This document shows positions 9,570 through 20,175 of a DNA stretch of 64,000 bases, piece after piece (the first letter of the stretch is position 1; the number at the start of each line of letters is the position of its first letter). Below the pieces are notes generated by a model that saw only the letters and a list, made by a program, of their open reading frames with translations, did no database searches and had not been told where the DNA came from. The stretch spans positions 1 to 64,000 of the forward strand of contig CANMSH010000006.1 in the NCBI GenBank assembly GCA_947500525.1, written 5' to 3'. Source of the stretch: an uncultured Flavobacteriaceae bacterium (GTDB lineage: Bacteria > Bacteroidota > Bacteroidia > Flavobacteriales > Flavobacteriaceae). A program made the position numbers and the translations under genes.

Positions 9570-10505
9570 CTATTCTTTAGGCAAAAATACCTCTGCCATC
9601 ATACATCTTGCACTACCACCGCCACAAGCTTCTATCGTATCTAACGAACTTGCCAAAATAGGACAATGATTTTCGATTCTATGAATCTGTTCTTTCGTAA
9701 GACTATCATATGCAGCCTGACTCATAATTAAATATAATGCATCATTGGCACCTTTAACTTGCAGCATATTACCTGCAAAATTATTTACTTGATCCTCAGT
9801 AATTGTGATAATTTCTTTTCCAGTGCGTTTTAAATGGCTGATAACATTTTTACGTTCTTTTTTATCGTCTATACAATCTAAACAAATCACTGCAAAGGTT
9901 TCTGCCAAACACATCATTACATTGGTATGATAAATTGCTTTTCGCTGACCATTTACCGTTTGATTCGCTGTAAAAATGACAGGAGAATATTCAAAATCCT
10001 CACAAAACTCAATGAATAAATCTTCCTCTGCCCTCGGAGACAAAGCGCAATAGGCAATTCTATTTTCTCTATCCAATAATAAACTGCCTGTGCCCTCTAA
10101 GAATAACTCTTCCTCTTCTGCGGCCGTATAATCTACAATATTATCAATTTTAAATCCAGCAGACTCCAGTTTTTCTAGTACATCTTCACGGCGTTCTAAA
10201 CGACGATTTTCGGCAAACATTGGATACAAACCTACATCTCCAGTTTCATGAAAAGAAATCCAATTATTTGGGAAAATCGAATCTGGTGTATCGTATTCCT
10301 TCGTATCTTCTACAACAACAACGTTAACTCCAATAGCTCTAAGCTTCTCTACATAAACATCAAATTCTTGTTGTGCTCTTGCATTTACAGTTTCGGGCAT
10401 TAAATTATCGAGTACTTTTTGATAATAATTATTGACTGCGGTTTGTTCATTCATTCTAAAACCAACAGGGCGAATCATTAAAATTGTATTGGTTGTTTGC
10501 TTCAT
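9570..10505 (-). CDS. ctlX: CtlX-type citrulline hydrolase (pentein fold)
   Basis: 311 residues resembling the citrulline utilisation hydrolase CtlX of the arginine deiminase / amidinotransferase superfamily. Expected catalytic residues are in place: Asp85 in DSIFPNNW, Glu147 in FLEGTG, His203 in YHTNVMM and the nucleophile Cys301 in GGGSARCMMAE. These enzymes cleave the ureido or guanidino group of arginine-derived substrates, and citrulline is the likely one. No signal peptide, so cytoplasmic. A -7 box lies upstream, suggesting it opens the ctlX-xdhA-xdhB-membrane-protein unit. Assignment to the superfamily is firm, exact substrate less so. Confidence 0.85.
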   Translation of the reverse strand: MKQTTNTILMIRPVGFRMNEQTAVNNYYQKVLDNLMPETVNARAQQEFDVYVEKLRAIGVNVVVVEDTKEYDTPDSIFPNNWISFHETGDVGLYPMFAENRRLERREDVLEKLESAGFKIDNIVDYTAAEEEELFLEGTGSLLLDRENRIAYCALSPRAEEDLFIEFCEDFEYSPVIFTANQTVNGQRKAIYHTNVMMCLAETFAVICLDCIDDKKERKNVISHLKRTGKEIITITEDQVNNFAGNMLQVKGANDALYLIMSQAAYDSLTKEQIHRIENHCPILASSLDTIEACGGGSARCMMAEVFLPKE

Positions 10506-10528
10506 TAAATTACTTCTTTTTATCTACT

Positions 10529-10536
10529 CAAAATTA
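10529..10536 (-). promoter_or_regulatory. Candidate -7 box before ctlX
   Basis: Minus-strand TAATTTTG matches TAnnTTTG and lies 23 bases before the ctlX ATG. No TTG is found at the expected -33 spacing, so this is a weaker candidate than the others. Confidence 0.4.
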
Positions 10537-10569
10537 GTATTAATTCATATGAAAAAAGGTGAATACTAC

Positions 10570-11865
10570 TTATTTTTTAATAAGTCGATAAATTAAAATA
10601 GCCGTTCTTTTAGTGAGGTCTTCTATGGTATTTAAATTGACTGTTTCTTGCGGAGTATGTGCGCCGTTACCCATTGTACCTAAGCCGTCTAAGCAATCTA
10701 CGTATTGAGCCACGAAAGAAACATCAGCAGCTCCTCTTCTTCCAGGATCGTATGCTTCTACTTGTCCTTGTTTTAAATCTAAACTAACTTCATTTAATCG
10801 TTTCAACAAATCAGCATTCCCTTTTGTAGGCCCCATTGCTGGATAGCTATCTATGAAGGTAACCTTGGCGGAAGTTTTGGGCAAATTGTTCTCTACAATC
10901 TCACGCATTTTAGCGCGGGCGTTTTCTTTTTGTTTTTCGGAAATAAAACGCAATCCGCCATAAACAACAGCTGTTTGAGCGACTACATTACTTTTTCCAA
11001 AGACATCTCCTTTACTTAATTGTTGTTGATAATCCATTTGAGTACCTCCTAAAACAATTCCTGGGTTAAATGTTAAATATTGTTCTCCTTTCACTTTTTC
11101 ATAAAACGCATTTAATATACGTGACATCTCAAAAATAGCTCCGGCTCCGATACGCTCGTTAAAAACACCAGACGAATGTGCTCTCACACCAGTTGTTTCA
11201 ACCTTCCAATCTGATGAACCTCTTCTAGCAATCGTAGCATAATTAAAACCTGTTGATGTTTCGAAACCTAATGCAATATCGCTACGTTTTGCAGCATCAA
11301 TAAGATCTTTTCGACTTACAGAAAGCGGTTTTCCGGTTGCCTCTTCATCACCCGTGAATGCCGCAATAATTTGAGCATCTTTTAACAAACCGTTATCCGC
11401 CAAAGCTTTTAAGGCATATAGTATAATAACATTTCCTCCTTTCATGTCATTTCCTCCAGGCGCATGGGCTATACTATCATTCACCATTTTGAACTCTTGA
11501 AAAGGACTATTCTCTTCAAATACCGTATCTAAGTGACCAATTAACAACAACCGTTTCCCTTTCTTTCCTTTAGTTTCTGCAAATAAATGCCCAGATCGAT
11601 TTACTTTTGACATATCATACCAGCTCGTTGTAAAACCAATATTTTTAAACGCATTGGCAAACACATCTCCAACTTGCTTCACACCATCATGGTTCATTGT
11701 ACCACTATTGATATTTACAACCTTCTCCAAAAATTTAATTGCCTCAGTATTATTTATCTCTACCGAATTAAGTATTTTCTTCTCAACCCTACTCAATTTT
11801 TGAGCATGTGAAACATACATAAGACAAATGAGAAAAAGACATAGGTATTTTTTTACTGTGACCAT
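10570..11865 (-). CDS. Secreted M20-family metallopeptidase
   Basis: 431 residues of the glutamate carboxypeptidase / ArgE-like M20 family. A signal peptide ends around SHA-Q22, so the enzyme is exported to the periplasm or beyond. Dinuclear zinc ligands and catalytic residues are visible: His111 and catalytic Asp113 in GHLDTV, Asp140 in PGGNDMKGG, and Glu174-Glu175 in GDEEATG, with a lid domain in the middle and a late metal-binding His in NGAHTP. It would release an acyl group or a terminal amino acid from a peptide or N-acylated amino acid. It lies between two pentein-fold hydrolases, with gaps of 54 and 64 bases, so it may feed them arginine-like products. The substrate is not shown by the sequence. 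Confidence 0.9.
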   Translation of the reverse strand: MVTVKKYLCLFLICLMYVSHAQKLSRVEKKILNSVEINNTEAIKFLEKVVNINSGTMNHDGVKQVGDVFANAFKNIGFTTSWYDMSKVNRSGHLFAETKGKKGKRLLLIGHLDTVFEENSPFQEFKMVNDSIAHAPGGNDMKGGNVIILYALKALADNGLLKDAQIIAAFTGDEEATGKPLSVSRKDLIDAAKRSDIALGFETSTGFNYATIARRGSSDWKVETTGVRAHSSGVFNERIGAGAIFEMSRILNAFYEKVKGEQYLTFNPGIVLGGTQMDYQQQLSKGDVFGKSNVVAQTAVVYGGLRFISEKQKENARAKMREIVENNLPKTSAKVTFIDSYPAMGPTKGNADLLKRLNEVSLDLKQGQVEAYDPGRRGAADVSFVAQYVDCLDGLGTMGNGAHTPQETVNLNTIEDLTKRTAILIYRLIKK

Positions 11866-11919
11866 GATCGTTGTTTTTAAATTACCGTAAAGTTTATAAG
11901 AACTATAAATTTATAACAA

Positions 11920-12741
11920 CTATTTCAATTTAGCTTCTATTTTCTCTTTTAACCTACTTGCATCTAGGTTTCGTGGATCTATGTTAAACGCTTTGTTTGC
12001 ATGAATTTCAGCATTTGTATAATCTCCCATTTTAAAATAAACATCTGCTAAAATGGCATGTGGTTTCGCCGCTTTTACACCTTTCATTTGTTCGACCAAC
12101 TGCCTTGCATATTGAAGTGCATCTTTAAAGTTCTTTGTTTCGGCCGTTAAAATAGCTTTATATCCTAGTAAAAATGGATTCTTTTGTTGGTGCCTTGATA
12201 CTAACTTTTGCAGCGAATCTAAAGTTCTTTGGGCACCATATTGCGAATGTAATATTTCTATATATTCTGATTTGAGGTAGACTTCTTCAGGATATTTATG
12301 TACTATTTTTTGAAAATTGTATTCTCCTATATTTAGTGCATCTTGTAATGCGCTTTTGGCATTATTAGACTTTTGATCACGTAAATTGGTATATTTCGTA
12401 AGTGCCTGATAAACATCAAGGATCAAGCGCTCGTCACCTTGAATAGTATGTTTATTACTCTCTATAGTCTCGTATAAAGTAAGACGTTCTTCAAGATTTA
12501 AAGTCAGTCTCGCAAGTACACTTTTTCCTACTAAAAAGTCAGGATCATACTCTAGTGCTTTCCTATACGATATTTCGGCGGCAGCATAGTCTCCCAAGTC
12601 CATTATTTCATACCATCCCTTATGATAATGCAGTAAGGTTGAATCAGACTTAGTCGTATATTCTATTTTCTTATCGATCGGTTTATTATTGCATGACAAG
12701 AACAACAAACTAGTCATTATATATGCTAGTTTACGAAACAT
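11920..12741 (-). CDS. TPR-containing lipoprotein
   Basis: 273 residues with a lipoprotein signal (lipobox LFLSC, Cys17) and tetratricopeptide repeats, clearest at about 40-75 (AEISYRKALEYDPDFLVGKS) and 225-265 (AKPHAILADVYFKMGDYTNAE). The residues after the Cys (NNKPIDKK) are not acidic, so it lacks the surface-export signal seen on the SusD proteins and is probably periplasmic. It begins one base after the stop of the upstream amidinohydrolase, showing tight coupling. TPR proteins act as scaffolds. Nothing here shows which partner it holds. Confidence 0.85.
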   Translation of the reverse strand: MFRKLAYIMTSLLFLSCNNKPIDKKIEYTTKSDSTLLHYHKGWYEIMDLGDYAAAEISYRKALEYDPDFLVGKSVLARLTLNLEERLTLYETIESNKHTIQGDERLILDVYQALTKYTNLRDQKSNNAKSALQDALNIGEYNFQKIVHKYPEEVYLKSEYIEILHSQYGAQRTLDSLQKLVSRHQQKNPFLLGYKAILTAETKNFKDALQYARQLVEQMKGVKAAKPHAILADVYFKMGDYTNAEIHANKAFNIDPRNLDASRLKEKIEAKLK

Positions 12742-12742
12742 A

Positions 12743-13657
12743 CTAATCTCTAATTAATGGCATGGTAGAACAACGTAATAAACCTTCTTGTTTTGCAATT
12801 TCTGCATATGGTACCTCTTCGACAGTAAAACCTTGAACTCTCAACCAAGTATTCAATCTGGTAAAATTACGCTCAGAAATAATTACCTGGGGAGAAATAG
12901 AAAACACATTACTATTCATGTGATACATTTCATCTTTGGTAATTTCAAAAATGTTTTCTTTCCCAAAAAAGTTTACCAACCAATCATACTCTTCCTCTAT
13001 TAAAAATCCGTTTTTATGAAGAATGGCTTTGTCATGACCAATAGGTTGAAAGCAACAATCAAGATGCAACGCATTTTCTTTAGCGACGGTATTCGACTTG
13101 CGCAGTTCGAAGGATTTTACTTTCTTATGAGGAAACAATTTCTGCAGTGCATCCACAGCATGTATATTGGTTCGTGCGGTAATATAGTCCGGATAGTCAT
13201 CTCCTGTATATGTACCAACAAAAATATAATCGTTCCAAGGCATTACATCTCCTCCTTCAACATGACATATTTCTGGTAAATTAATTACTTTATCCGAATC
13301 AATTTGATCAATGACATGTTGAATAGCATCAATTTCTCGCTCTCTATCAGGCAAGATATTCGATTTAATAAACTTATCTTCAATTACAAAAGCAATGTCT
13401 CGCGCAAAAATTTGATTGTAATCTTCGATAGCATTTGGTCTAAATACCTGAATATCATATTTCTCAAAAACAGTCGCAACTGCTTCCATTTCGTGTACCA
13501 TATCTTCAATTTTCGGATAGGTACCTGCCATAATATGTTCTCTAGATTTTGGATCATACGCTTCTTCCAATTTTGGAGCGGGGCCATTACTTTCTGCAGT
13601 ACCTAATACCACAGCTCTTAATCTTGATGTTTCGTTTTTGATATGTAGTTTCAACAT
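12743..13657 (-). CDS. Amidinotransferase / arginine deiminase-family hydrolase
   Basis: 304 residues of the pentein superfamily that includes dimethylarginine dimethylaminohydrolase, arginine deiminase and glycine amidinotransferase. Typical blocks are FARDIAFVIED (near 90), HVEGGDVMPW (near 132-141, with the metal-free carboxylates), LHLDCCFQPI with the catalytic His (near 198), and the nucleophile Cys296 in LLRCSTMPL. It lacks a signal peptide. It is first in the leftward series that continues through the TPR lipoprotein, M20 peptidase and ctlX. It probably acts on a guanidino compound, but whether as hydrolase or transferase is not decided by what I can see. Confidence 0.85.
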   Translation of the reverse strand: MLKLHIKNETSRLRAVVLGTAESNGPAPKLEEAYDPKSREHIMAGTYPKIEDMVHEMEAVATVFEKYDIQVFRPNAIEDYNQIFARDIAFVIEDKFIKSNILPDREREIDAIQHVIDQIDSDKVINLPEICHVEGGDVMPWNDYIFVGTYTGDDYPDYITARTNIHAVDALQKLFPHKKVKSFELRKSNTVAKENALHLDCCFQPIGHDKAILHKNGFLIEEEYDWLVNFFGKENIFEITKDEMYHMNSNVFSISPQVIISERNFTRLNTWLRVQGFTVEEVPYAEIAKQEGLLRCSTMPLIRD

Positions 13658-13660
13658 ATA

Positions 13661-13697
13661 AAGAAAAAGGCTTCATAACGTATCGGTCATGAAGCCT
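13661..13697 (-). terminator. Intrinsic terminator of gltA
   Basis: On the minus strand a nine-base-pair stem (AGGCTTCAT at 13689-13697 with ATGAAGCCT at 13668-13676) is followed by a T-rich tract. It lies 17 bases after the gltA stop and just before the start of the amidinohydrolase gene. Confidence 0.85.
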
Positions 13698-13713
13698 GTT
13701 TATGTTTAAAAGA

Positions 13714-15000
13714 TTATCTTTTATCTATTGACTTAAATTCTCTGAAGTTCTCTCCAGTGTATACTTGACGAGGACGACCAATTGGTTCTTTACGTAATCG
13801 CATTTCTTTCCATTGAGCAATCCAACCTGGTAAACGACCAAGGGCAAACATCACTGTAAACATCTCTACAGGTATGCCCATTCCTCGGTAAATAATTCCA
13901 GAATAGAAATCTACATTTGGATAGAGCTTACGCTTCACGAAATATTCGTCATTCAATGCTTCTTTCTCTAAACCTTTAGCGATGTCTAAAATAGGATCTT
14001 CGATACCCAAATCAGCCAATACTTCATCGGCAGCAACTTTTATGATCTTAGCGCGCGGATCAAAGTTTTTATACACTCTATGTCCGAAGCCCATTAAACG
14101 GAAAGGGTCTTCTTTATCCTTTGCCTTTCCCATATACTTTTTAGTATCTCCTCCATCCTCTTTGATGGCTTCTAACATTTCTAGTACCGCTTGGTTCGCT
14201 CCACCATGCAACGGTCCCCACAACGCAGAGATTCCGGCAGATAATGATGCAAATAATCCTGCATGAGAAGAACCAACAATTCTAACAGTACTTGTTGAAC
14301 AGTTTTGTTCGTGATCGGCATGTAATATTAATAATTTGTCTAAGGCATCTACTAATACCTTATTCTGAACATATTCTTTATCAGGTCTTTTGAACATCAT
14401 TTTTAAGATATTCTCAACATATCCTAAAGAATCATCACCATAATCTAATGGAAGGCCCATACGACGGCGCATTGTCCAAGCTACTAACACCGGAAATTTT
14501 CCTAATATTTTAACAATAGCGTTATACATAGCTTCCTCCGAAGAAACATCAACAGAAGAAGGGTTAAAGGATGTTAAGGCACTCGTTAGTGAAGATATTA
14601 CCCCCATTGGATGTGCAGCCTTCGGGAAACTTTCTATAATCTTTTTAATATCTTCATCGACAACAGACTTTTCTTTGATATCGCTATGGAACTTATCAAG
14701 TTGTTCTTTTGTTGGTAATTCTTCAAATATTAATAAATAAGCTACTTCTAAAAAATCTGCTTTTTCTGCTAAATCTTCAATTGAATAACCTCTGTAACGC
14801 AGTATTCCTTTTTCACCATCCAAGAATGTAATACCACTCTCACAAGAGCCTGTATTTTTATACCCTGGATCAATTGTTGTAACACCTCCTGTTGCACTTC
14901 TAAGTGTTTTAATATCTATGGCAACTTCCTTTTCTGATCCAACGATTAATGGAAATTCATGCTTTTGGCCGTTAATTTCAAGCGTAGCTTTATCTGACAT
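13714..15000 (-). CDS. gltA: Citrate synthase
   Basis: Condenses acetyl-CoA and oxaloacetate to citrate, the entry step of the TCA cycle. It is the type II hexameric form, 428 residues. Catalytic residues are His265 (GPLHGGANQ), His307 (GFGHRVYKNFDPRA) and Asp364 (NVDFYSG), and the C-terminus has the conserved RPRQVYTG. The N-terminal beta-rich segment (1-50) is the one associated with NADH regulation in other type II enzymes. It lies 159 bases downstream of eno, beyond an eno terminator, and has its own terminator, so it is probably transcribed alone. Confidence 0.98.
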   Translation of the reverse strand: MSDKATLEINGQKHEFPLIVGSEKEVAIDIKTLRSATGGVTTIDPGYKNTGSCESGITFLDGEKGILRYRGYSIEDLAEKADFLEVAYLLIFEELPTKEQLDKFHSDIKEKSVVDEDIKKIIESFPKAAHPMGVISSLTSALTSFNPSSVDVSSEEAMYNAIVKILGKFPVLVAWTMRRRMGLPLDYGDDSLGYVENILKMMFKRPDKEYVQNKVLVDALDKLLILHADHEQNCSTSTVRIVGSSHAGLFASLSAGISALWGPLHGGANQAVLEMLEAIKEDGGDTKKYMGKAKDKEDPFRLMGFGHRVYKNFDPRAKIIKVAADEVLADLGIEDPILDIAKGLEKEALNDEYFVKRKLYPNVDFYSGIIYRGMGIPVEMFTVMFALGRLPGWIAQWKEMRLRKEPIGRPRQVYTGENFREFKSIDKR

Positions 15001-15102
15001 ATATTGTATTTTTTGCGGTTCGCTAATTTACGAAAACTTCGTTGATTTCTAAAACTTCTAATAAAATGAATTATTGTCTTAAGTATCCATAAATTTTAGT
15101 CG

Positions 15103-15138
15103 AAAAAAAAAGCGATTATTGACAAATCAACAATCGCT
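15103..15138 (-). terminator. Intrinsic terminator of eno
   Basis: On the minus strand the stem AGCGATTGTTGA (15127-15138) pairs with TCAATAATCGCT (15111-15122) across a short loop and is followed by nine T residues (15103-15111). It begins 22 bases after the eno stop codon. Confidence 0.9.
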
Positions 15139-15159
15139 CTTTCGCATTAAAAATGTTTT

Positions 15160-16530
<1,371 letters not shown>

Positions 16531-16565
16531 TTATACGATAACGTTTTCGTCTAATGTATACTACA

Positions 16566-17666
16566 TTAATTTTTGATCATCTCAAAAAACTGATCGAATA
16601 AATATTCTGAATCATGCGGTCCTGGACTCGCTTCAGGATGATATTGCACAGAGAAACACTTCTTATTTTTTAATCGAATACCGGCAACCGTATGATCATT
16701 TAAATGCACATGTGTAATTTCTACATTAGTATTTGCTTCTGTTTCCTCTCTATTAATTGCAAAACCATGATTTTGAGAAGTAATTTCACCTTTACCTGTA
16801 AGAAGGTTTTTTACCGGGTGATTAATACCTCGATGCCCATGATGCATTTTATAGGTTGAAATTCCGTTAGCTAAGGCTATCACTTGATGACCGAGACAAA
16901 TACCAAATAAGGGCAAATCTCTTTTAATAATCTCCTTTGCCACTTGTTGTGCTTCAACCAAAGGCTCTGGATCTCCTGGACCGTTAGATAAAAAATATCC
17001 ATGAGGTTTAAACTTACTCATTTCTTCAAATGAAGTATCATAAGGGAATACTTTTACACAAGCATCTCTCTTTACTAAATTTCGAAGGATGTTCTTTTTG
17101 ACACCAATATCCAGAGCAGCAATTTTATATGTAGCATTTTCGTCACCTACAACATAGGGTTTAGATGCTGACACTTGTGAAGCTAACTCCAAACCTTCCA
17201 TATTTGGTACGCTGGACAATCTTTTCTTTAACTCTTCTACATCGTCAATTTCTGTCGAGATGATTCCGTTCATGGCTCCGTTATCTCTAATATATGCCAC
17301 CAAAGCTCTGGTATCAACATCAGAAATAGCCACCAATTGATGTTTTTCAAACCACTCTTTAAGTGATGAATCTGCATCAGGACGAGAATATTCAAAACTA
17401 AAATTTCTACAAATAAGACCTGATATTTTTATTCCATCAGACTCAACTTCTTCATTGTTTATTCCATAATTTCCAATATGGGCATTTGTGGTCACCATTA
17501 ATTGACCAAAATAAGAAGGGTCAGTAAATATTTCTTGATAACCGGTCATTCCAGTGTTAAAACAGATTTCGCCGGTAGTAGTTCCTTCAATGCCAACTGA
17601 TTTTCCTTCAAAAATGGTTCCATCGGCTAATAGAAGAATAGCTTTTTTACGAGGTTGGTATTTCAT
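16566..17666 (-). CDS. carA: Carbamoyl-phosphate synthase, small (glutaminase) subunit
   Basis: Hydrolyses glutamine to supply ammonia to CarB for carbamoyl phosphate, used for pyrimidines and arginine. The N-terminal CarA domain (about 1-140) precedes a class I glutamine amidotransferase with Cys257 (GICLGHQV), His343 and Glu345 (QYHPEAS). I place the start at ATG 17664-17666 (366 residues). The longer frame would start with TTG at 17685-17687, which lies inside the predicted -7 box and cannot be translated from that promoter. The carB partner is not in the window, so the two subunits are encoded apart. Confidence 0.96.
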   Translation of the reverse strand: MKYQPRKKAILLLADGTIFEGKSVGIEGTTTGEICFNTGMTGYQEIFTDPSYFGQLMVTTNAHIGNYGINNEEVESDGIKISGLICRNFSFEYSRPDADSSLKEWFEKHQLVAISDVDTRALVAYIRDNGAMNGIISTEIDDVEELKKRLSSVPNMEGLELASQVSASKPYVVGDENATYKIAALDIGVKKNILRNLVKRDACVKVFPYDTSFEEMSKFKPHGYFLSNGPGDPEPLVEAQQVAKEIIKRDLPLFGICLGHQVIALANGISTYKMHHGHRGINHPVKNLLTGKGEITSQNHGFAINREETEANTNVEITHVHLNDHTVAGIRLKNKKCFSVQYHPEASPGPHDSEYLFDQFFEMIKN

Positions 17667-17684
17667 TTTTTTACTAAAGTTTGA

Positions 17685-17692
17685 CAAAAATA
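17685..17692 (-). promoter_or_regulatory. Candidate -7 box of carA
   Basis: Minus-strand TATTTTTG fits TAnnTTTG. Transcription would start near 17679, about 13 bases before the carA ATG. A clear -33 TTG is not present at the usual distance. Confidence 0.45.
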
Positions 17693-17697
17693 ATACA

Positions 17698-17734
17698 AAA
17701 AAAAAGGATAAACTAAATTTTAGTTTATCCTTTT
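17698..17734 (-). terminator. Terminator of the 233-residue secreted protein gene
   Basis: A long palindrome (arms AAAGGATAAACTAAA and TTTAGTTTATCCTTT, 17703-17734) is followed on the minus strand by a run of T residues. It lies 18 bases after the stop codon at 17753. Confidence 0.85.
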
Positions 17735-17752
17735 AAAAAACTTATCAAGACT

Positions 17753-18454
17753 CTATAAAGAATTATAATATTTAAAGACTTTCATTAAATCACCTTCTTT
17801 CTTGAGCGATAACTTATTCTTCTTTACATATGAATCAACATCTGCAAACTTATCATCAAATAATACTGCTAAGCTCTTCTTTTTCATTTTTATTGAAGAT
17901 ATTGTTTTGGTATTATTATCTATTAAAAAATACTTTGTGGTTTTAACATATTTATCCGATATATCTTTGAGCATCAACGGATTTGGCTGAGCTCTATCAA
18001 ATTTAACGTCATATTTTTTAAGTAATGAAGACTTCTCTCCTTCAAACAATACTTCACAATACTTATCACCTTCGTCTAAACCAAAGTAAAATTGTTTGAA
18101 CCTTTTATTGTTTAATTTTACTTCGCTAATAATAGTATTGTCAAATACAAATACCGAATCTTCAGATACCTTAAACTGAAACTGATCTGCCAAGATATTA
18201 TAATTCACCGATTTTAATAAATACTTCTTATTATCTACTTCAATGACACTAGAGTTATCCCAGTCTTTAAAAAGATAGATACTTCCTTTAACTACATTCT
18301 CTAACTGATCTTGTTTTGAAAATCTCAAGGCGGTTAAATCATTCAATCGATTAGAATCAACTACTTGCGTAGGTCGTAAGGGGCCACTGGTTAGTAATTG
18401 AGCAAAAGATACTGTTGTACAGCATAAAACAGCAATCATCACGAGTCTTTTCAT
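17753..18454 (-). CDS. Secreted protein of unknown function
   Basis: I start it at the ATG at 18452-18454 (233 residues) because a clean signal peptide begins there (MKRLVMIAVLCCTTVSFAQ). The longer frame upstream would put 20 unrelated residues before it. The mature protein is rich in Lys, Asp and Val, with short beta-strand-like pieces and no cysteine pattern or catalytic motif that I recognise. It is probably periplasmic or outer-membrane associated. It lies alone between the rplQ terminator and its own terminator, hence a single-gene transcript. Confidence 0.85.
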   Translation of the reverse strand: MKRLVMIAVLCCTTVSFAQLLTSGPLRPTQVVDSNRLNDLTALRFSKQDQLENVVKGSIYLFKDWDNSSVIEVDNKKYLLKSVNYNILADQFQFKVSEDSVFVFDNTIISEVKLNNKRFKQFYFGLDEGDKYCEVLFEGEKSSLLKKYDVKFDRAQPNPLMLKDISDKYVKTTKYFLIDNNTKTISSIKMKKKSLAVLFDDKFADVDSYVKKNKLSLKKEGDLMKVFKYYNSL

Positions 18455-18527
18455 AATAACAAATTTGGATTTATATAGCATAAAGATAGTAATATTTAAA
18501 TTACTTGTATTCATTCAAATCCAACAC

Positions 18528-18562
18528 AAAAAAAGAGGATATACTAGCGATAGTATATCCTC
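18528..18562 (-). terminator. Terminator of the ribosomal-protein series after rplQ
   Basis: A perfect 12-base-pair stem (GAGGATATACTA at 18551-18562 on the minus strand, with its complement at 18535-18546) and a four-base loop are followed by seven T residues. It lies 25 bases after the rplQ stop and closes the str-S10-spc-alpha series. Confidence 0.92.
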
Positions 18563-18586
18563 TCTCTATATTTCTTTAAAGAAGTT

Positions 18587-19066
18587 TTATTCCTCCTCTT
18601 CTGAAGCTTTCGTTTCAACCGCCACAGGTGGTGTTGCTGTTGAAGACTTTTTACCACCTCTTCTACGAGTAGATTTCTTCTTCTTTTTACCGTTAGGATT
18701 GTATAACTCGTTATAATCAACTAACTCTACCATTGCCATATCAGCATTATCTCCTAACCTGTTACCTAGTTTAATTATTCTTACATAACCTCCTGGTCTA
18801 TCAGCCACTTTTGTAGCTACTTCTCTAAACAATTCAGTTACAGCTTCTTTTTGTCTCAAATAGCTAAATACAATTCTTCTATTATGTGTTGTATCGCTTT
18901 TAGATTTTGTAATTAAAGGCTCTACAAACTGTCTAATAGCCTTCGCTTTAGCCAAAGTTGTATTAATACGCTTATGTTCAATTAATGAACAGGCCATATT
19001 AGCCAACATTGCCTTTCTATGCGCTGTTTTTCTTCCTAAATGGTTAAATTTCTTTCCGTGTCTCAT
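18587..19066 (-). CDS. rplQ: 50S ribosomal protein L17
   Basis: Large-subunit protein near the exit tunnel. The core ([21 protein letters not shown] to about residue 125) is standard. At 159 residues it is longer than the roughly 120-residue enterobacterial form, because a low-complexity tail follows: a [13 protein letters not shown] block, then Ser/Thr/Pro and a final acidic EEEE. Such a tail is common in Bacteroidota. It follows rpoA by 18 bases and is the last gene of the series. Confidence 0.97.
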   Translation of the reverse strand: MRHGKKFNHLGRKTAHRKAMLANMACSLIEHKRINTTLAKAKAIRQFVEPLITKSKSDTTHNRRIVFSYLRQKEAVTELFREVATKVADRPGGYVRIIKLGNRLGDNADMAMVELVDYNELYNPNGKKKKKSTRRRGGKKSSTATPPVAVETKASEEEE

Positions 19067-19084
19067 CTCTATTTATCTTAAAGA

Positions 19085-20077
19085 CTATTCTTTATCTAAT
19101 TTGTATTTACCTAAATCCATTCCAAATGTCAATCCTTTGTTATTCACTAACTCATCTAATTCTGTCAATGATTTTTTACCAAAGTTTCTAAATTTCATTA
19201 AGTCATTTTTGTTAAAAGATACTAAGTCACCCAAAGTATCTACTTCAGCAGCTTTTAAACAATTTAATGCTCTAACAGAAAGATCCATATCGATCAATCT
19301 AGTTTTTAATAACTGTCTCATATGTAATGATTCTTCATCATAAGATTCAGTTTGAGCAATTTCATCAGCTTCTAATGTTATTCTTTCATCAGAGAATAAC
19401 ATGAAGTGGTGAATTAATATTTTTGCTGCTTCTGTTAATGCATCTTTAGGATTGATAGAACCATCAGTAACGATATCAAAAATTAATTTTTCGTAATCTG
19501 TTTTTTGCTCTACACGATAGTTTTCGATTGCATATTTTACATTCTTAATAGGTGTATAAATAGCATCTGTAAAAATAGTTCCTAAAGGAGCATTTGCTTT
19601 TTTATTCTCTTCAGACAATACAAAACCTCTACCTTTTTCGATAGTAATTTCCATATCAATCTTCACAGATTTTTCCATGTTACAAATCACTAAATCTGGA
19701 TTTAATACTTGGAAACCTGAAATGAAATTTTGGAAATCACCAGCAGTCAATTGTTCTTGACCACTAATTGAAATAGCTACTGTTTCGTTTTCTGATTCTT
19801 CTATTTGCTGCTTAAAACGTACTTGTTTTAAGTTCAATATGATTTCAGTAACATCTTCAACAACACCTTTTATTGTAGAAAATTCGTGTTCAACACCTTC
19901 TATTCTTAAAGATGTAATTGCATACCCTTCTAAAGAAGATAATAATACTCTACGTAATGCATTACCAACTGTTAAACCATAACCTGGCTCTAACGGTCTG
20001 AACTCAAATCTACCTTCAAAATCAGTAGATTCTATCATTATTACTTTATCCGGTTTCTGAAAATTTAATATTGCCAT
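19085..20077 (-). CDS. rpoA: RNA polymerase alpha subunit
   Basis: Dimerising scaffold subunit of RNA polymerase, 330 residues. The N-terminal assembly domain (about 1-230, with [20 protein letters not shown] near 33-52) is joined by an acidic linker to the C-terminal domain (about 250-320, [21 protein letters not shown]), which contacts UP elements and activators. It lies 98 bases after rpsD, one of the wider gaps in the series, so extra regulation or an internal promoter is possible, though I see no perfect -33/-7 pair there. Confidence 0.98.
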   Translation of the reverse strand: MAILNFQKPDKVIMIESTDFEGRFEFRPLEPGYGLTVGNALRRVLLSSLEGYAITSLRIEGVEHEFSTIKGVVEDVTEIILNLKQVRFKQQIEESENETVAISISGQEQLTAGDFQNFISGFQVLNPDLVICNMEKSVKIDMEITIEKGRGFVLSEENKKANAPLGTIFTDAIYTPIKNVKYAIENYRVEQKTDYEKLIFDIVTDGSINPKDALTEAAKILIHHFMLFSDERITLEADEIAQTESYDEESLHMRQLLKTRLIDMDLSVRALNCLKAAEVDTLGDLVSFNKNDLMKFRNFGKKSLTELDELVNNKGLTFGMDLGKYKLDKE

Positions 20078-20175
20078 ATATTTTTCTTCGTTTTAATTGT
20101 TAATCGGTTGCGCGGTTCATAAGTGTGAAGAAATACGAACAAACCCTTTGGCCAACTACCAATATGATTAATTGA

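Noticed and set aside
17667..17687. Longer carA with a TTG start at 17685-17687.
   Set aside because: The TTG is inside the predicted -7 box, and the ATG at 17664-17666 gives the normal N-terminus.
18455..18514. Twenty extra N-terminal residues on the 233-residue secreted protein.
   Set aside because: They precede a complete signal peptide that starts at an ATG, so the shorter start is preferred.
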